Below, one piece after another: positions 18,317-26,428 of a stretch of 64,000 nucleotides of DNA. This DNA comes from DATKFM01 sp963810485 (GTDB lineage: Bacteria > Pseudomonadota > Alphaproteobacteria > Dongiales > Dongiaceae), in contig CAWENQ010000004.1 of the NCBI GenBank assembly GCA_963810485.1, positions 248,001 to 312,000 on the forward strand, given 5' to 3'. Under the pieces are notes generated by a model that did no database searches, had not been told where the DNA came from, and saw nothing but the letters and a program-made list of their open reading frames with translations. The number at the start of each line of letters is the position of its first letter. Positions within the stretch are counted from its first letter, which is position 1. Made by a program: the position numbers and the translations under genes.

Positions 18317-19444
18317 CTACTTCAACCGCTCCGGATTCCGCTTGCCGGGACCATGCGGGTGATCCGCATGGGGATGGGGTGGATGATGGTGCGCCTGGTC
18401 GTGGCCGTTGGCGCCATTGCTGTGATGGTGCTGATGATCGTGATCATGTGCGTGCTGGTGATCGTGATCGTGGTCATGGCTGTGATCGTGATCGCCATGA
18501 TGATGGTGACGATGCCCGTCGCCGTGATCATGGCCGTGGTCGTGGTCATGATCATGGCCGTGATCGCCATCGGTGCCGATGCCCTGCACATGATGGTGGT
18601 GGCCGGCCTGGGGCAGGCCGACTTCGGCCTCGAAGCCGATGACCTGCTCCCGGTATTTGCACATCTGGCAGTTCATGTTGTTCTCGCCGCCGAGGATTTC
18701 GCGCACCCGGTCGGCGAAGGCGTCGAGCACCAGCGGGTGATCGTTCAGGTACTGCGCCTTCAAGAACTCGATCTCCGGATGCTGGGCCGCCATCTCGTCG
18801 GTGATGCTGTAAATGCGTTTCACCAGCACGCCGGTGAACAGGAAATAGGGGAATACGATGATGCGGCGGTAGCCCAGCTTCACTGCGTGTTCGAGGCCGG
18901 GTCCAACAAGAGGAAAGGTGACGCCGCTGTAGCAGACCTCGGCCCAGCCGAAGCCCATGCCTTCCCAGAGCATGCGCGCGACCTTGGTGATGTTGGAGTT
19001 GGCATCGGGATCGGAGGTGCCGCGGCCGACCACCATCAGCATGGTCTCGGCCCGCGGCACGCGGCGGCTGGAGGCGCGCTCAGCCTGTTCGATGCGCTCG
19101 CCGGCGGCGCGCAGCAGCCGCGTATCGATGGCGAGATCGCGGCCATATTCGATTTTCAGCTTGGGAAACTCGGCGCGGTATTCATTGAGCACCGACGGCA
19201 CGTCGTTCTTCACATGGCCGGCGGCAAACAGCATGCCGGGTACGGCAAGGATATGCTCGACGCCCTTGTGGCGCAGCTTCTCCAGCCCGTCGCGAATGAT
19301 CGGCCGCGCGAACTCCAGGAAACCGCTTTCGACAGGATATTCCGGCAGGCGCTTGGCGATGCCTGCGGCCACTGCACCGAACTCGGTGATCGCCTCGACA
19401 TCGCGGCTGCCATGGCCGCACACCATCACGCCGATCTTGCTCAT
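18317..19444 (-). CDS. cbiX: Sirohydrochlorin cobaltochelatase CbiX (long form) with His-rich tail
   Basis: The product is 375 residues. It has two chelatase-like repeats: the N-terminal half begins IGVMVCGHGSRD with its metal-binding histidine, and the second half contains GRGTSDPDANSN. Next comes MNCQMC at residues 257-262, the Met-x-Cys-x-x-Cys motif that binds an iron-sulfur cluster in long CbiX proteins. The last 90 or so residues are an extreme His/Asp-rich tail (for example GHDHDHDHGHDHGDGH), probably a cobalt store. CbiX inserts cobalt early, into sirohydrochlorin, the hallmark of the anaerobic route. It is the first gene of the cbiX-cobH-cobL-cobI-cobJ-cobM run, divergent from cobD. 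Confidence 0.92.
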   Translation of the reverse strand: MSKIGVMVCGHGSRDVEAITEFGAVAAGIAKRLPEYPVESGFLEFARPIIRDGLEKLRHKGVEHILAVPGMLFAAGHVKNDVPSVLNEYRAEFPKLKIEYGRDLAIDTRLLRAAGERIEQAERASSRRVPRAETMLMVVGRGTSDPDANSNITKVARMLWEGMGFGWAEVCYSGVTFPLVGPGLEHAVKLGYRRIIVFPYFLFTGVLVKRIYSITDEMAAQHPEIEFLKAQYLNDHPLVLDAFADRVREILGGENNMNCQMCKYREQVIGFEAEVGLPQAGHHHHVQGIGTDGDHGHDHDHDHGHDHGDGHRHHHHGDHDHSHDHDHDHQHAHDHDHQHHHSNGANGHDQAHHHPPHPHADHPHGPGKRNPERLK

Positions 19445-19524
19445 GCCCTTGTCGCCTTCCCTGTTCTGGTAATTTCAACTCTGCATTGACGCGGCGAGGC
19501 CGGGGCCGCACAGATTGGCCGCCC

Positions 19525-20490
19525 ATGATCGACTTCGCCTGGATATTGCTGCTGGCCGCTCTCCTGGACGCCGCGTTCGGCGACCCGGTCTGGCTGTATC
19601 GCGCCGTGCCTCATCCGGTGGCGCTGATCGGCCGCCTGATCGGCTGGATGGACAGGCGTTTCAACGATCCGCTGGACCCGGAAGCCCGGCGCAAGCGCAA
19701 TGGAACCATCGCGGTCATCGTGCTGACAGCCGGCGCCTGGATGCTTGGACGGGGCTTGGATGAAATCTTGAGGCCAAGCCTCATCGGCCAGGCGATTGAA
19801 GTGATACTGGCCAGCAGCTTGATCGCGCAGCGCAGTCTCTACGATCACGTCGCCGCGGTCGCCAACGCGCTGGCCAAGGACGGGCTCTCCGCCGGCCGCG
19901 CCGCCGTCGCCAGGATCGTCGGCCGCGATACCGCGGAGCTGGACGAAGCCGGCGTGTCCCGCGCGGCGCTGGAATCCCTGGCGGAGAATCTGTCCGACGC
20001 CGTGACGGCGCCGCTGTTCTGGGGCCTGATCTTCGGCTTGCCGGGACTGATCGTATATAAGGTGATCAATACCGCCGACAGCATGATCGGCCATCGCACG
20101 CCCCGGCATCAGGCATTCGGCTGGGCGGCGGCGCGGTTCGACGATCTGCTGAATCTGATTCCGGCGCGCCTCTGCGGGATGGTCATCGTCGTGACCGCGG
20201 CGTTCGTGCGCGGCGCCGACAGCCAACGCGCCTGGCGGGCGATGTGGCGCGACGCGCCGAAGCACCGCTCGCCCAATGCCGGCTGGCCAGAGGCGGCGCT
20301 GGCCGGCGCTCTCGGCTTCGCGATCGCCGGGCCGCGCCGCTATCATGGCGTCGAGGAAAGCAGCGCCGCCTATATGGGCGCCGGCGGCCGCACAGATCTG
20401 ACGGCTGCCGACATCCGCCAGGGGTTGCAGCTTTTCGTCGCCGCCTGCGCGCTGCAGCTCGGCATCGTCGCAGCGATTGCGCTTCTGTGA
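19525..20490 (+). CDS. cobD: Adenosylcobinamide-phosphate synthase (CobD/CbiB)
   Basis: The product is 321 residues, an inner-membrane protein with about five helices. CbiB/CobD attaches aminopropanol (or its phosphate) to adenosylcobyric acid. The N-terminal block DAAFGDPVWLYRAVPHPVAL, the central ESLAENLSDAVTAPLFW and the motif NTADSMIGHR are family signatures. Two starts are possible: TTG at 19486 or ATG at 19525. I prefer 19525 because the family begins there, although its ribosome-binding site is weak. It is divergent from cbiX and converges on cobQ with one base between the stop codons. Confidence 0.92.
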   Translation: MIDFAWILLLAALLDAAFGDPVWLYRAVPHPVALIGRLIGWMDRRFNDPLDPEARRKRNGTIAVIVLTAGAWMLGRGLDEILRPSLIGQAIEVILASSLIAQRSLYDHVAAVANALAKDGLSAGRAAVARIVGRDTAELDEAGVSRAALESLAENLSDAVTAPLFWGLIFGLPGLIVYKVINTADSMIGHRTPRHQAFGWAAARFDDLLNLIPARLCGMVIVVTAAFVRGADSQRAWRAMWRDAPKHRSPNAGWPEAALAGALGFAIAGPRRYHGVEESSAAYMGAGGRTDLTAADIRQGLQLFVAACALQLGIVAAIALL

Positions 20491-20491
20491 C

Positions 20492-22012
20492 CTACCGCGC
20501 GCCATGGGCGATCTCCAGGATGCGGTCGAGGGCGACATGGGCCGCAAGATGATCGGCCAGGGAGTCGAGCGTGCGTTCGACCTCTGATTCATAGGCAACG
20601 CCCGTCACGGCCCGCGTCCTGATCGACGATAGATAGGCATGGCGGAAGTCATCGGCGGCGAAGAGGCCGTGCAGATAGCTGCCGGCCACACGGCCATCGG
20701 CCGACACCGCGCCCTCGGGCCTGTCGCCGCTGCCGTTCCTGAGCGACAGGAACGGCCGCGCCAGGCTCGGCCCGGTGCTCCGGCCGATATGCATCTCATA
20801 GCCGCGCACGGTGGTGCCGCTGGCTGCATGCCGGCCGGCGGCCTCGGCCAGGGTCTTGTCGCCGGTCATCTCCGTGTCGATATCCAGCAGCGCAAGGCCG
20901 GCGACGTGTCCGGCCGACCCCTCGATGCCCTGGGGATCGTCGAGGCTGCGGCCGAGCATCTGGTAGCCGCCGCAAAGTCCGAGCACGAAACCGCCGCGGC
21001 GGTGATGGGCCTGGAGATCGATATCCCAGCCCTGCTCGCGCAGGAAGGCGAGATCGCCAACAGTGGATTTTGATCCCGGCAGGATGACCAGATCGGCATC
21101 GCCGGGTAGAGGCCTTCCGGGCGGCACGATCTCGACGATCACATCGGGCTCGGCCCGCAAGGGATCGAGATCGTCGAAATTGGCGATGCGGGAGAGCTGG
21201 GGGACGGCGATCTTGATTTGAGTCGCGCGCCCATTTTGCGACGTCCCCCCTCCCTTACCCTCCCGCACAAGGCTGGAGGGAGAAGTTAGGGCCATCGCGT
21301 CTTCTGCGGGCAGGCGCACGGCATCGGAGAACCAGGGCACCACACCGAGATCGGCAAGCCCGGTGCGCTCGACAATGATCTTGCGGCCACCGTCGAACAG
21401 CCGGAGATCGCCGCGGAATTTGTTGACCAGGAAGCCTTTCAGCAGCGCACGTTCCTCGGGCTCCAGCAGCGCGACCGTGCCGACGAGACTTGCGAGCACG
21501 CCGCCGCGGTCGATGTCGCCGATCAGCACCACCGGCACCTGCGCCGCGCGGGCAAAGCCCATGTTGGCGATGTCGCCATCGCGGAGGTTGATTTCCGCTG
21601 GGCTGCCCGCCCCTTCAATGAGGATCAGGTCCGCTTCGGCGCCAAGCCGCTCATAACTCTCCAACACCTTCGGCATGAGCGTCGGCTTCAGCGCATGGTA
21701 TTCCGCCGCCTTGGCCGTGCCTTGCATGCGGCCCTGCACCACCACCTGCGCGCCGATATCCGTCTGCGGCTTCAGCAGCACCGGGTTCATATGCACGCTC
21801 GGCGCCACGCCGCAGGCCCGGGCCTGCAGCGCCTGGGCGCGGCCGATCTCGCCGCCGTCTGCCGTCACCGCCGCGTTGTTCGACATGTTCTGCGGCTTGA
21901 ACGGCCGCACGCGCAGCTGCCGCCGCGTGAAGGCGCGCGCCAGGCCGGCGACGATCAGCGACTTGCCGACGTCCGAACCCGTGCCCTGGAACATGATGGC
22001 GGCGGCGGCCAT
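20492..22012 (-). CDS. cobQ: Cobyric acid synthase
   Basis: The product is 506 residues. CobQ/CbiP amidates side chains b, d, e and g of adenosylcobyrinate a,c-diamide using glutamine. The N-terminal P-loop-like motif is MFQGTGSDVGKS, followed by RPFKPQNMSNNAAV. The C-terminal amidotransferase domain has catalytic Cys347 in LGLCGGYQMLG. Residues about 241-257 (SPSSLVREGKGGG) do not fit the family and are encoded by a second repeat type at 21244-21290, which sits in the linker between the two domains and keeps the frame. The gene follows cobO closely and ends the riboswitch-led minus-strand unit. Confidence 0.95.
   Translation of the reverse strand: MAAAAIMFQGTGSDVGKSLIVAGLARAFTRRQLRVRPFKPQNMSNNAAVTADGGEIGRAQALQARACGVAPSVHMNPVLLKPQTDIGAQVVVQGRMQGTAKAAEYHALKPTLMPKVLESYERLGAEADLILIEGAGSPAEINLRDGDIANMGFARAAQVPVVLIGDIDRGGVLASLVGTVALLEPEERALLKGFLVNKFRGDLRLFDGGRKIIVERTGLADLGVVPWFSDAVRLPAEDAMALTSPSSLVREGKGGGTSQNGRATQIKIAVPQLSRIANFDDLDPLRAEPDVIVEIVPPGRPLPGDADLVILPGSKSTVGDLAFLREQGWDIDLQAHHRRGGFVLGLCGGYQMLGRSLDDPQGIEGSAGHVAGLALLDIDTEMTGDKTLAEAAGRHAASGTTVRGYEMHIGRSTGPSLARPFLSLRNGSGDRPEGAVSADGRVAGSYLHGLFAADDFRHAYLSSIRTRAVTGVAYESEVERTLDSLADHLAAHVALDRILEIAHGAR
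21244..21290. repeat. R2 palindromic repeat inside cobQ
   Basis: This is an imperfect inverted repeat: CCCTCCCTTACCCTCCCGC, a short ACAAG loop, then GCTGGAGGGAGAAGTTAGGG. It differs from the R1 family in sequence but has the same habit: a GC-rich hairpin lying in frame within a cobalamin gene and translated as SPSSLVREGKGGG. It falls between the two CobQ domains. Only one copy was found in this window. Confidence 0.65.
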
Positions 22013-22014
22013 GG

Positions 22015-22641
22015 TCAGAACTCGATCCCCATCTGCGCCTTCACGCCGGAGCGGAAGGGATGCTTCACCATGGTCATCTCCGTGACCAGATCGGCGGCCT
22101 CGATCAGTTCCGGCTTGGCATTGCGGCCGGTGACCACGACATGGAGATCCGGCCGCCGCGCCTTCAATGTCTCCACCACCTCGTCGATGGGCAGATAGTC
22201 ATAGCGCAGCACGATGTTCAGCTCGTCCAGCAGCAGCAGGTGAATCTCCGGGTCGGCCATCAGCGCCTTGGCCTCCTCCCAGGCGGCGCGGGCCGCCGCC
22301 ACATCGGCGCCCCGGTCCTGGGTCTCCCAGGTGAAGCCGCCGCCCATGGTGCGGAAGGTGATCAGGTCCGGATATTCCGCCAGCAGCGTGCGTTCGCCGG
22401 TCTCCCAGCCGCCCTTCACATACTGCACGATACCGACCTTGAGCCCGTGGCCTAGGCAGCGCATCACCATGCCGAAGGCCGCGGTCGATTTCCCCTTGCC
22501 CTTGCCGGTATGGACGATCAGCAGGCCCTTCTCGATTGTCTTGGTCGCCATGATCTTGGCCCGCGCCGCCTTGCGCTTCGCGGCTTTTTCGTCGGCACGC
22601 TGGTTGCGGTCTTCGGTGGCGGGAGTTTGTTCAGCAGTCAT
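22015..22641 (-). CDS. cobO: Corrinoid adenosyltransferase (CobO/BtuR type)
   Basis: The product is 208 residues. CobO transfers the adenosyl group of ATP to the reduced cobalt of the corrinoid, forming the Co-C bond. The P-loop variant GKGKGKST is at residues 46-53 and LLLLDELNIVLRYDYL is the Walker B region of this family; the C-terminus HPFRSGVKAQMGIEF is also characteristic. The first 30 residues are charged and variable, as in many relatives. It is two bases upstream of cobQ and follows the unknown membrane gene at 22651-23817. Confidence 0.95.
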   Translation of the reverse strand: MTAEQTPATEDRNQRADEKAAKRKAARAKIMATKTIEKGLLIVHTGKGKGKSTAAFGMVMRCLGHGLKVGIVQYVKGGWETGERTLLAEYPDLITFRTMGGGFTWETQDRGADVAAARAAWEEAKALMADPEIHLLLLDELNIVLRYDYLPIDEVVETLKARRPDLHVVVTGRNAKPELIEAADLVTEMTMVKHPFRSGVKAQMGIEF

Positions 22642-22650
22642 TGCGCGATC

Positions 22651-23817
22651 TCATTCCTGGCCGGGGGCCGCGGGTGGGTTCAGTTTGAGTAGCCGAAAAT
22701 CTCCGCCCTGCTCGCCGAGCAGCTGACGCAGGGTCGGCTCGGCGCCAATGGGTTCTATCAACGCCGACGGCTCGTTTTCCTCCAATGGAGCGGCGGCGTT
22801 GGGTTCTCGCAAAGCCTGCAGTTGATCAACGAGCACGCGGAAGAGCATAGCGTCCATTGTCGTCCCGTCGGCTCGCTCTAAGGTGACCAGCGCGATGATG
22901 TATTCCTTCACGGGCAATTTGGCGACCTCCGGCAACCGCGAGGTCAGGTTTCCTTCGCGCAGATCCGACTGCCGCAAAGGTTCCGGCGCGAACTCCGGCT
23001 GCAGAATCAGCGCCGCCGAAACGGTGAGATCGGCAAACTCGCTTTCCCCGATGGGCGGAGGCGCCCGGAAAGACCCCGCCTCATCTGTTGCGCTACCGGC
23101 GTTGAATAGGTCAATTTCCAGCGCTTCACTTCTCGTTCTTTCAGCCGCTGCCGTTCCCTCATCCGCGCCATGCTGCCCTTCGAAACGAGCGGCTGCACCC
23201 TCGGATAGCTCAGGGGCATTCGACAACGGCAGGGCATCCGTGTCCGCTGCTCCGGCGACCGGCGCGGACGATGCCGGCGCAGCGACCTTGCTTGATGCAT
23301 CCGGCTGTTCGAGTGCGCCGGACGTCGTCGATCTGAGCTCGCTTTCCGGCGCAAATGCCATTTGCTGGGGTTCGACATAGTTCGACAAGTTCACAACGAT
23401 CAGGATCGATGCTGCAACAGCGGTAATCGCGCCGCCGATGCCGTACCACAGGCGCGGCGAACCGCGGCGTTGCGGTGCGCTCTGCGCAATCCTGCTTGCC
23501 AGCCGCTGCGCATTGGCAGCGGCTAATGGTGCCGCACCCGTCAGTTCGGTGCGCACGGCGCCGATATCGGCTTTCTCCAATGCCGCGAGTTCGCACTCAT
23601 CATCTTCGGCGGCGAGCGACTTTGCCAGTAGATCGGCAGCAGGCGACCCCGTTTCTTCCGCCAGCCGCCGGCCGAAGCGAACGGCGCGCTCCGGATCGAT
23701 GCCCAGCACCGCCAGATCGGCCCGCACTTCATCCAGCGGCGCGGATTCCAACTCCATCTCATCGATCAGGCGCGCCAGCAGATCGCGGGCGGCATTGTCT
23801 GCGCGGGCGCCGCTCAT
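22651..23817 (-). CDS. Single-pass membrane protein coupled to a sigma factor; putative anti-sigma factor
   Basis: The product is 388 residues with no family I can name. Residues 1-115 are charged and helical, with repeated Leu/Asp-Glu patterns. One membrane helix follows around residues 122-143 (LWYGIGGAITAVAASILIVV). The remainder is an acidic, Ala/Pro/Ser-rich, probably periplasmic region ending in a more ordered segment (KEYIIALVTLERADGTTMDAM). The start overlaps the sigma-factor stop by four bases (ATGA), and the shape (cytosolic head, one helix, periplasmic body) is that of membrane anti-sigma factors. No zinc-binding anti-sigma motif (HxxxCxxC) is present. The regulatory role is inferred from context only. 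Confidence 0.6.
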   Translation of the reverse strand: MSGARADNAARDLLARLIDEMELESAPLDEVRADLAVLGIDPERAVRFGRRLAEETGSPAADLLAKSLAAEDDECELAALEKADIGAVRTELTGAAPLAAANAQRLASRIAQSAPQRRGSPRLWYGIGGAITAVAASILIVVNLSNYVEPQQMAFAPESELRSTTSGALEQPDASSKVAAPASSAPVAGAADTDALPLSNAPELSEGAAARFEGQHGADEGTAAAERTRSEALEIDLFNAGSATDEAGSFRAPPPIGESEFADLTVSAALILQPEFAPEPLRQSDLREGNLTSRLPEVAKLPVKEYIIALVTLERADGTTMDAMLFRVLVDQLQALREPNAAAPLEENEPSALIEPIGAEPTLRQLLGEQGGDFRLLKLNPPAAPGQE

Positions 23818-24380
23818 GATCCGCCCTCCGACAGGTATGCCTGCACCGCCCGCTTCAGGCGCTTGCGGCGGTTGGCGACTTCGGCCGCCGGGATGGCGAG
23901 GGCGCGGCTCAGATCCGCGGTTTCCTGCATATCGCCGACCAGCATCAGCTCGGCCATGCGGCGGAGATCGACATCGAGCGCCTCCAGATGATCCAGCAGG
24001 CGCCGCTGCTCCGACCGCCAGGCGATCACCGATTCCGGATCCGGGGCGCCATCAGCCACCGTGGCCGTCAAGCTCGCCCCGGCCGCCGGCGACGGGCTAT
24101 CCCGCAGGGTGATGCGGTTCTCCGCCGATTGCGCGGCATGAGAAATGTCGCTGACGACCACGCCGGCCAGATGCTGGAACAGGGAACAGGCGGCCGGATT
24201 CCAGATGCGCACCCCGGCGATGGTCTTGGACACCGCGTCATTGACGAAATCCTCGGCCTCGGCCGCGCCTGGTGGCGCGCCCCGGCGCTCGCCGTGCCAG
24301 CTCATGCGGCGCAGGCGGGAGATCGCGAGCAGGAGCAGCCGGGGGATCAGGTCCTCCCAATTCTGCGCGCGCCAATCCAC
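23814..24380 (-). CDS. Sigma-70 family (ECF-like) RNA polymerase sigma factor
   Basis: The product is 188 residues starting at GTG 24380. An N-terminal region-2-like part contains AEDFVNDAVSKTIAG and a downstream LFQHLAGVVVSDISHAAQ. A C-terminal helical part resembles region 4, with LSRALAIPAAEVANRRKRLK as the likely helix-turn-helix. It is at the divergent edge of the ECF family; the linker is long and the core helices are not canonical. It lies between a vWA protein gene and a membrane protein gene, and this trio sits in the middle of a cobalamin operon. The targets are unknown. Confidence 0.65.
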   Translation of the reverse strand: MDWRAQNWEDLIPRLLLLAISRLRRMSWHGERRGAPPGAAEAEDFVNDAVSKTIAGVRIWNPAACSLFQHLAGVVVSDISHAAQSAENRITLRDSPSPAAGASLTATVADGAPDPESVIAWRSEQRRLLDHLEALDVDLRRMAELMLVGDMQETADLSRALAIPAAEVANRRKRLKRAVQAYLSEGGS

Positions 24381-24410
24381 CGCTGCGCCGGGCGCACGCG
24401 CAAGCGCGTC

Positions 24411-24437
24411 TCCCCGGCCGTCGGAAACGGCCGGGGA
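24411..24437. other. Perfect hairpin between the vWA gene and the sigma-factor gene
   Basis: TCCCCGGCCGT at 24411-24421 pairs exactly with ACGGCCGGGGA at 24427-24437 around a five-base loop. There is no T-run on either side, so it does not look like an intrinsic terminator. It could slow mRNA decay or translation of the sigma factor, whose GTG start is 31 bases downstream on the minus strand. Confidence 0.5.
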
Positions 24438-24472
24438 GGAACGCAGCTCGGCAGTGAAGGGAACGACTGTCG

Positions 24473-26339
24473 TCAGTTCAGGCTCTCCATGATCGGGACC
24501 GATTGGGCGACCTGCACCAATCGCAGGAACTCGCTGCGGTAGCCGGACTCATCCTCGCCCCGCGCCGCCGCGGCGATGCGGTGCACATCGGCATAGGTGA
24601 AAGCGCCGACATTCGGGTCGTGCCGCAGCAGTTGGCCGAACGCCGCCACGGCGGTGGCGAAGCGTGCATCTGCGGGCGCCGCGTCGAAACCGGTGCGCGC
24701 GGCCGCCATCACCGGCTGCTCGATCAGCGTGCTCTCGGCAGCGCCCGGCAGCTTGTAGCGGATGCGCACAAAGCCGACCTCGCCGGAACCCTCCGACGGC
24801 ACCGCGGCTTGATTGACCGTAGCGCAGATCGTCCACCAGCCGCGAGGCGCTGCTCGGCGGCGTGATCTCATACAGCGCCGTGACCGAGCTGCCGCTGCCC
24901 ACTTCGCCCGCATCAACCTTGTCGTTGTTGAAATCCTCCCGCGCCAGCAGCCGCGTCTCGTAACCGATGAGCCGGTACTCCGCGACCTGCTGCGGATTGA
25001 ACTCGATCTGGATCTTCACGTCGTCGGCGATGGTGAAGAGCGTCGAGCCCATTTCCTCCACCAGCACCTTGCGCGCCTCCATCAGGGAGTCGATGTAGGA
25101 CGCATTGCCGTTACCGGCCTGGGCCAGCTTCTGCATCATCAGGTCGTTGAGATTGCCGGCGCCATAGCCGAGCACCGAGAGATAGACGCCGCTCTCGCGC
25201 TTGCGGGCGACGAAATCCTCGAGCTGGTCGGGATCGGTGATGCCGACGTTGAAATCGCCGTCGGTGGCCAGGATCACGCGGTTCAGCGCCTCTTTCTGGA
25301 ATACCGACTCCGCCAGCGCATAGGCCTGGCGGATGCCCTCGCCGCCGGCGGTGCTGCCACCGGCCACGAAATTGTCGATCGCCGCCTCGATCTTCCGGTG
25401 ATCGGAGCCCTTCGTCGGCTCCAGCACCACACCGGCGTCGCCCGCATAGGCGACGATGGCGATGCTGTCCTGCGGTCCCATCTGATCCACCAGCAGGCGC
25501 AGCGACTGCTTCACCAGCGGCAGCTTGTCCGCATCCTGCATCGAGCCCGATGTATCCACCAGGAACACCAGATTGGCCGGCGGCCGCGTCGCCGCGGGGA
25601 TGTCATAGCCCTGGATGCCCACGCGCAGGATCTGGCTGCCGCTGTCCCAGGGCGAGTTGAACAGCGCCACATCGGCGCGGAACGGCTCTGCCTTGCTCTC
25701 CGGCAGCGCGTAGCTGTAGTCGAAATAGTTGATCAGCTCTTCCGTGCGCACCGCATCGACAGGCGGCAGGATGCCCTGGGTCAGGAACCGCCGCACATTG
25801 GCATAGGAGGCGGTGTCCACATCGATGGAGAAGGTGGAGACCGGCTCTTCCGCCGTGAGCTTCACCGGGTTGGTCTTGAAGTCCTGGTAGTTCTCGCCGG
25901 CAACGCTGGGTGCTTGCCACTGCGCGTAGCCGTCCGACACGCTTCTGAGATATATCGCTTCCGGCTCGGCCAGGCCACCGGCCGCCTGCAGCCGAAATTC
26001 ACTCGAACTGGCGTCCATATTGTAACTACGCGATACTACATCGGTCTCGTTCGCAGGCGCGGTCGGCATCGGCGGCGCTGCGCTGACAATCGCTGGCTGG
26101 TCGGACTTTGCCGGCACCTGCATCTGCTGGCACCTGCTGCTGCGAAACAGGAACTTGCGATTGTGCGGTACCGTTCAGCTTCTCCTCCGGCAACAGAGAC
26201 CTGGCGTTTCCCGATATGCCAGGTCACCGAAAAGTGCCGACTGAACATAACTGCGCAGCCAGTAATTGTTCGTTGCCGCCGCGATCCCGCCGCCGATGAA
26301 CAGTACCGCCGCGGTAGCCATTAACCATTTCCGGAACAT
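24473..26339 (-). CDS. Exported von Willebrand factor A-domain protein (YfbK-like), with frameshifts
   Basis: The N-terminus MFRKWLMATAAVLFIGGGIAA is a membrane anchor or signal. The main body has the YfbK-type N-domain (VRRFLTQGILPPVDAVRTEEL), the vWA domain with the MIDAS motif DTSGSM and the supporting GGSTAGGEG and ATDGDFNVG, and a C-terminal part resembling DUF3520 (FVRIRYKLPG). Three frame changes are needed: a missing base near 26195 and an extra one near 26118, which compensate each other in the low-complexity linker, and one extra base near 24820. vWA proteins bind protein partners through a metal ion. Its closeness to a sigma factor and a membrane protein suggests envelope sensing. 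The start at 26339 follows AAGGGGA. Confidence 0.8.
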
Positions 26340-26428
26340 GAAGCGATCCCCTTGCGAGTGGCTCATGCTCCCGTTTGCCGGCGCGCTCTGGCGCCGATGC
26401 CATGCCCCGAAAGAAAAAGTTGCCGCGG

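Noticed and set aside
18353..19489. Plus-strand open frame with a very hydrophobic Val/Met/Ile start resembling a membrane protein
   Set aside because: It is the complement of the His/Asp-rich tail of CbiX; GTG and ATG repeats come from CAC and CAT codons on the other strand.
24813..26324. A 503-residue plus-strand open frame
   Set aside because: Antisense to the vWA protein gene; no recognisable motif.
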